Below are positions 59,849 to 64,000 of a DNA stretch of 64,000 bases, in pieces (the stretch's first letter is position 1; every line of letters begins with the position of its first letter). The stretch is from assembly GCA_946699065.1 (NCBI GenBank), contig CAMPDV010000247.1, forward strand, positions 62,001 through 126,000. The letters are read 5' to 3'. Position numbers and translations under genes: made by a program. This DNA is from Loxodes magnus. Taxonomy: Eukaryota > Ciliophora > Karyorelictea > Loxodida > Loxodidae. The notes under the pieces were generated by a model. That model was given only the letters and a program-made list of their open reading frames with translations, ran no database searches and was not told the origin of the DNA.

Positions 59849-62330
59849 TTATTAATTAATTAAAATATAATAGTTTCAATATTTAAGAATATTGGGACAT
59901 AGTTGCAATAAATCTAGCTTAGACTATAAATATTAAAATATGTTGAAAGATAAAAATTTGTAAATGCCAATCAAGCTTCTTTTTGTTCTTTCTCTATCAT
60001 ATATTTTTATTTATTTTCTTGATGAAATTTGTCTTTTTTTTCTTCTAGAAACTCTTCTAAAAGCTCATCTTGTAGTTTAAACTTTCAGTAAGCTTTTTTA
60101 GTAATTTAGAATGAAAGATTTTGATTAATTTGTCTATTTTAGGAATTTGATTCTTTGAAAAATGTTTTTTTATATAGTTTTAGTCATAAAGAATTAGTTC
60201 CTTCTTGTCTTTTTCTTTAAAAGCTTTATGACTTTCAAGTTCCTCAATAATGTCTGCATAGTATTAGCAATCAAAAATATGATCCGTTTCATCAAAGTCT
60301 TAGCCGCATTAGCAAATAATGCTATATCTAACGTTAATGTGGCGATTACTAAGTTCTTATTGAAAATTATAAGAAAAAGTCCTCAGTTTATAGATAGAAT
60401 AGTTTCTCTAATATAGTGTTTATTATATTTGATATAAGTAATTTCAGGAAATACACTTTAATTATTTTCTATTTAGTTTATAATTCTTTTTGCTGTTGGC
60501 ATAAGTGTATTCCTAGAGAGATATTCCATTAAGAATTTATGTTTTATTTTTTATTCTGTGAGCTTATAAAAATCCATCTTACTCTAAACATGTGACATGT
60601 CAAAATTATACAAACTGATACATTTCTTTATATGTTTCTAGTATGGTAAATTAAATTTAGTGCATTTTTCTAATAAAAAAGCATTATCTGAGTTAGGATT
60701 TTCTTTGCTATATTACATTAATTTTTAATAAAAGGGCATTAAATTTTGAGTTCCTATATGTGTAAAAGGAAGCCAGTTTAGGTCAATAAAGCATGACTCA
60801 TTGAATGTGAATTCTTAAGATCTAAACGCCTATCTTGAGATAAGTCTTTACGATTTTGTTATCTTGTTTTTTATTCCTTTAATTCCAGAAATAGTAGCTC
60901 ACGGAGTAATATCACTTCCATATTCAACTTTAGGCATAATAAAAGTTCTACAAAGAGTTTTGATGCTGAGAGGGGATACTAATCCATATTTAGAAAGTAT
61001 TGCAATAGCTTTTTAAATAGCTACTCTGTATTGGTAGCTACTGCTGTACAATGTAATTTGTAATTTTATTTTATTCCTAACTAATATCCTAAATAGTTAA
61101 CTTCATCTTTTTAAGCAATTGGAATCCCATTGAGCTTTAGAGTAATAGAAGGTTAGCTTCCTTTTCATTGATTTTTTTTCAAGAATTCTATTACTTCACA
61201 TTTAGCTACATTAATTGTAAGTTTTACTCAATCAAAAACTGTAGATGTAGCTTGCAATAATTTTTAGGCATTTTTCTAGGAAGAGGACAATTGGATTAAG
61301 TCGTCAGCGAAGGCTCGTACTACGAAAGTTTTAGATAATATTTGAAATCCTAATTTCTTCTGATTATCTTCTAAATATCTTATAACAATATCATAGTATA
61401 AAATTGCAAGTACAGGCGCATGGCTACTTCCTTATAATACTCCATTATTATATTTAATTATTCTTGTAAGATATTCATCAGTTATAAACTTAGCATCAAC
61501 ATTATCGTTAAAAAGATTCTAGCGCCAATAATAGGTCCAAAGGTAGCCTAAGTCTTCTAAGATGATCAAAAAACAATTTTCTAGATATGCTATCAAACAT
61601 TTTTTCTACATCTATTAAAGTAACAATTAATTACTTTTTATGAGATCATCGGCGATGCAAGTCTATAATTTACTAAATAGTTCAAATTTGATAAGTAGTG
61701 GAGCGTTTACGAATAAATTCAAATTAGGCTGGATGTAAAATGTTTCGTTCATAAATATAATTGTAAAGTCGTTATGTTAGTACTTTATCATAAATTTTAA
61801 GTAGACAGTTCAATAAAGCGATAGGTCGTCAATTACATCAATTAATTTTGCTTCTCTTATTGAAAATTGGAAGAATGTTTATTTTTTTCATTGCATTAGG
61901 TATTTTAAATGTTCTAAGCATGTTATTAATGAAATTTTTAATAATTTAATGCAAATCTTAACCTCCATATTTAATAAGCTCAGCTTTAGACCCTCATTAC
62001 CTGTAGCTTTATTATTTGCAAGCTAAGATATAATTTTTTTAATTTCAAATAATATAAAAAGAGGCATGTTTTATAAATGACTTAATTCCTAATTTAAGAT
62101 AAAAGATTTATTTCTAAATATTCCCTCTATTTTTCTATTTGAGAAGTAAAAATCTATCTTACTTATTTTCGAATGTTTATCAAAAACGTTGGTTTCTCAA
62201 TTTTCAATAAATTGCTGTTTTTATTTATAGTTAAAATTAATCTAATTAAGAATTTTTGGCTTTATTAGATTCTAAGCTTGTTTAAACATTATTTAAGCAT
62301 TTTTGTTAAGATCTTTATGTTTTTCATTAG
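59849..62330 (-). pseudogene. LINE (non-LTR retrotransposon) RT region, frame-broken
   Basis: Minus-strand reading gives the reverse-transcriptase blocks in order: EIKKIISQLANNKATGNEG, then AELIKYGG, NWRPIALLNCLLKIYDKVL, the motif A region TLIDVEKMFDSI, motif B NNGVLQGSSHAPVL (Q is TAA), motif C AFADDLIQL, and INVAKCEVIEF with EVNYLGYQLG. A C-terminal domain CQCGQDFDETDHIFDCQYY follows, as in many LINEs. The N-W-RPI Trp is TGA. The frame breaks near 61975 (short A-run) and near 61590 (T6 run), and again near 60110, so this copy is probably dead unless these are sequence errors. No endonuclease domain is seen upstream, so it is likely 5'-truncated near 62330. The 3' tail is (TTAA)n. Confidence 0.85.
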
Positions 62331-63829
62331 CTTTTTTTTTCATTTCCAAAATTTGTGAAGATAACGTTTATAAGATTAAATTTTAAGCTAGTAAAGATTG
62401 ATAACTTCTTAATTATGACATCCATACAAAGCTAATGCGTTCTAATATGCAATATTATCCTTTTTTACTTGAAAAAATAACATAGTTAAGTAACTTGGCA
62501 ATTTATAATAGTTTTTCCTTTTATTTTAAGATCCAAGCGCATTCTCATCATTATAACTAATAAGATCGCAGATGAATTAGTACTAATTTGGACTAAAAAT
62601 TATGAAAGTTTTTTTTGCTCAAAGCTTAATACTAGAGGAGTGGATTGGTTCGGACTAAAATATTCATGAATGGACTAAAAGTTTTTTTCTCGTGTTTTTT
62701 TAATCAATTTTCTTCCATAATTCATTTTAAATTTTAAGACAATTTTTACAGTTTTTTTTAATTCTATTTTTTTTCATATTTGGTTTCTAATTTTTTTTTC
62801 GTGCACTTTGTTTTAAACTCTTTATTTTGATTTTTGCATTGTGTTTAATTTACTTTTTTTTAATTTTTTTACTATTTTATTTACTTTTTGCTCTTTTTAT
62901 TAAATAATAAACGTTAAATTTTGTTTCTTCTGCTTTTAATTTTTTTGTATTTTTTTTTGAAATTTTTATCGATAGCTTATTTCTACACTCTTTACTTTTT
63001 TTTTACTTTTAATCTCTAATTTTATTCTGTTTTTATCATCTTTTTTATTTTTTCTGGTTTAATCGGTTTTTGTTCTTTTATGATTCTTAAGCAAAATAAA
63101 TTATTTTTTGATTAGTATGCTTATTTTATTTTTTAAAGATCTGAGTTTTCTCTTTCTATCGATATTTTTTCATTTTTTACTCTTTTGATGCCATTTTAGA
63201 TTTTTTTACTTGTTTTCTTTCTTTGTTTGGTTATAATTTTATATTTTTGTATTTAGCATCTTTAAGTTTTTTAGTTTGATCTAATGAGATTCTTCTAAAA
63301 GCTTAGAATTTTCTTTAACGGAAGGAAAGTTTTATTGCTCTTTTTTTATTTAGAATCCGATCTAGATTTATTTTTTCAAATATTACTCTTTAATTTCTTA
63401 CCTAATGTTTAACGCGTCTTTTTCTATCTTTCATTTTTATCTTTTTTATCATTTGTAATTTCTTCGACTTCTTGTGGCATTTTTTCTCTGTTTATGTTCT
63501 ATGTTTCTCCTCTGATTTTGAAGTTTTGAATAACTAAGAAGCCTTTCCGGTTTTATTTTTTTTCTGTTTCATGGGAAGTTATTGTAAAGTTTAATAAGAA
63601 TATTATTTTTTTAAAATATGACGTGGATGTAAGTATAGAAGTTTCATGCTTACTATTAATTTTATGAGTTTTATTTTATTTTTTTTATTTTTAATTCGAG
63701 TATTTTTTTTAATCATTTTTTCGTTGAATGTCTATACAAATATTTCTTCATAGATTTATTTATTTGTAATATGTTTTTTAATAGTTATAATTTGTTAAAT
63801 TTCCATAATCATCTTTATATAAAAAAAAT
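62331..63829. other. T-rich low-complexity spacer
   Basis: Very T-rich on the plus strand with repeated runs of 5-9 T. No gene supported. The LINE endonuclease expected here is absent. Confidence 0.5.
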
Positions 63830-64000
63830 GTATGTCGGATGATGTCAGGAGAACTAGTAGGTAATTTGGTGTAGTGTATACTGCGTTGCAAATAATCTCG
63901 CACTAGATTTAACCACGGGGAAGAGTGGACAAGCTCGGAAAAGACAAACCTAACTTCCTGAGGATTCTTACAATAAGTATGAACGTTGAATGACGGGCCT
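63830..64000 (+). repeat. Dispersed repeat R1, copy 3 (runs off the window)
   Basis: Starts GTCGGATGATGTCAGGAGAA and follows copy 1 through GTGTATACTGCGTTGC, TAATCTCGCACTAGAT, GACAAGCTCGGAAAAGAC and TATGAACGTTGAATGACGG to the last base. The element probably extends past the window. Confidence 0.6.

Noticed and set aside
62640..63830. LINE endonuclease domain upstream of the RT
   Set aside because: The stretch is T-rich low-complexity sequence with no endonuclease motif in any frame I examined.
1..64000. Tetrahymena/Paramecium-type code (TAA/TAG Gln, TGA always stop)
   Set aside because: TGA occurs at conserved Trp positions in the WD40, LNR and RT sequences and alternates with TGG between retroposon copies.
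1..64000. Bacterial or organellar origin, CRISPR arrays, operons
   Set aside because: Eukaryotic tRNA genes with Pol III terminators, spliceosomal-type introns, LINE-type elements and no repeat-spacer arrays or ribosome-binding sites.

Overview
The window reads as nuclear DNA of a ciliate in which all three standard stop codons also serve as sense codons. TAA and TAG encode Gln, and TGA encodes Trp inside genes but acts as the stop at the end. This shows directly in a seven-bladed WD40 gene (36.2-37.3 kb), in a Lin-12/Notch-repeat gene (5.8-11.3 kb), in a reverse transcriptase (60-62 kb) and in paired retroposon copies that swap TGA with TGG and TAA/TAG with CAA/CAG at the same codon. TGA is the only terminator I can support. 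Together with the strong AT bias and introns of about 22 nt, this fits the karyorelictean code (NCBI table 27; Loxodes or a relative) better than the Condylostoma code. The organism call is an inference. With a standard-code or Tetrahymena-code ORF finder almost every real gene here is shattered.

Layout. 1.2-3.8 kb: a probable multi-pass membrane/coiled-coil gene (+). 4.5 kb: tRNA-Tyr with an intron. 5.8-11.3 kb: a giant minus-strand gene joining an OSCA/CSC1-like channel region to roughly twenty Lin-12/Notch repeats and a C-terminal membrane helix. 14.4 kb: tRNA-Arg(UCU). 15.4-16.4 kb: a TPR-like gene (-). 17-34 kb: mostly AT-rich spacer with a few coding segments of unknown function, including a small 74-residue protein at 24.2 kb and a gag-like segment at 25.5-26.3 kb. 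34.1-37.3 kb: an acidic coiled-coil gene, an intact ORF1-type retroposon gene and the WD40 gene. 38.6-43 kb: three coding segments of unknown function. 44.5-62.3 kb: a retroposon-rich stretch.

The retroposons are the main theme. Eight or nine short elements (about 0.83-0.99 kb where both ends are visible) carry a single ORF: a basic leader, a coiled coil, a CCHC zinc knuckle and a short C-terminal motif with Y-P-T...G-x-I-Y-R-K-K. Five have clear 12-17 bp target-site duplications, and they have no reverse transcriptase. They look like LINE ORF1-only ('half-LINE') elements moved in trans. A decayed LINE with RT motifs and a C-terminal CCHC-type domain lies at 59.8-62.3 kb, and a 435-bp near-identical piece of its 3' end lies at 48.7-49.1 kb. 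Several SINE-sized repeats (R1-R4) are also dispersed.

Limits: because no codon is an unconditional stop, every frame in AT-rich DNA looks open. Genes named here rest on recognisable motifs, on copies in the window or on sustained sequence character in one frame; the rest are marked low confidence. Several genes change frame at homopolymers or at tiny introns that I cannot always resolve.
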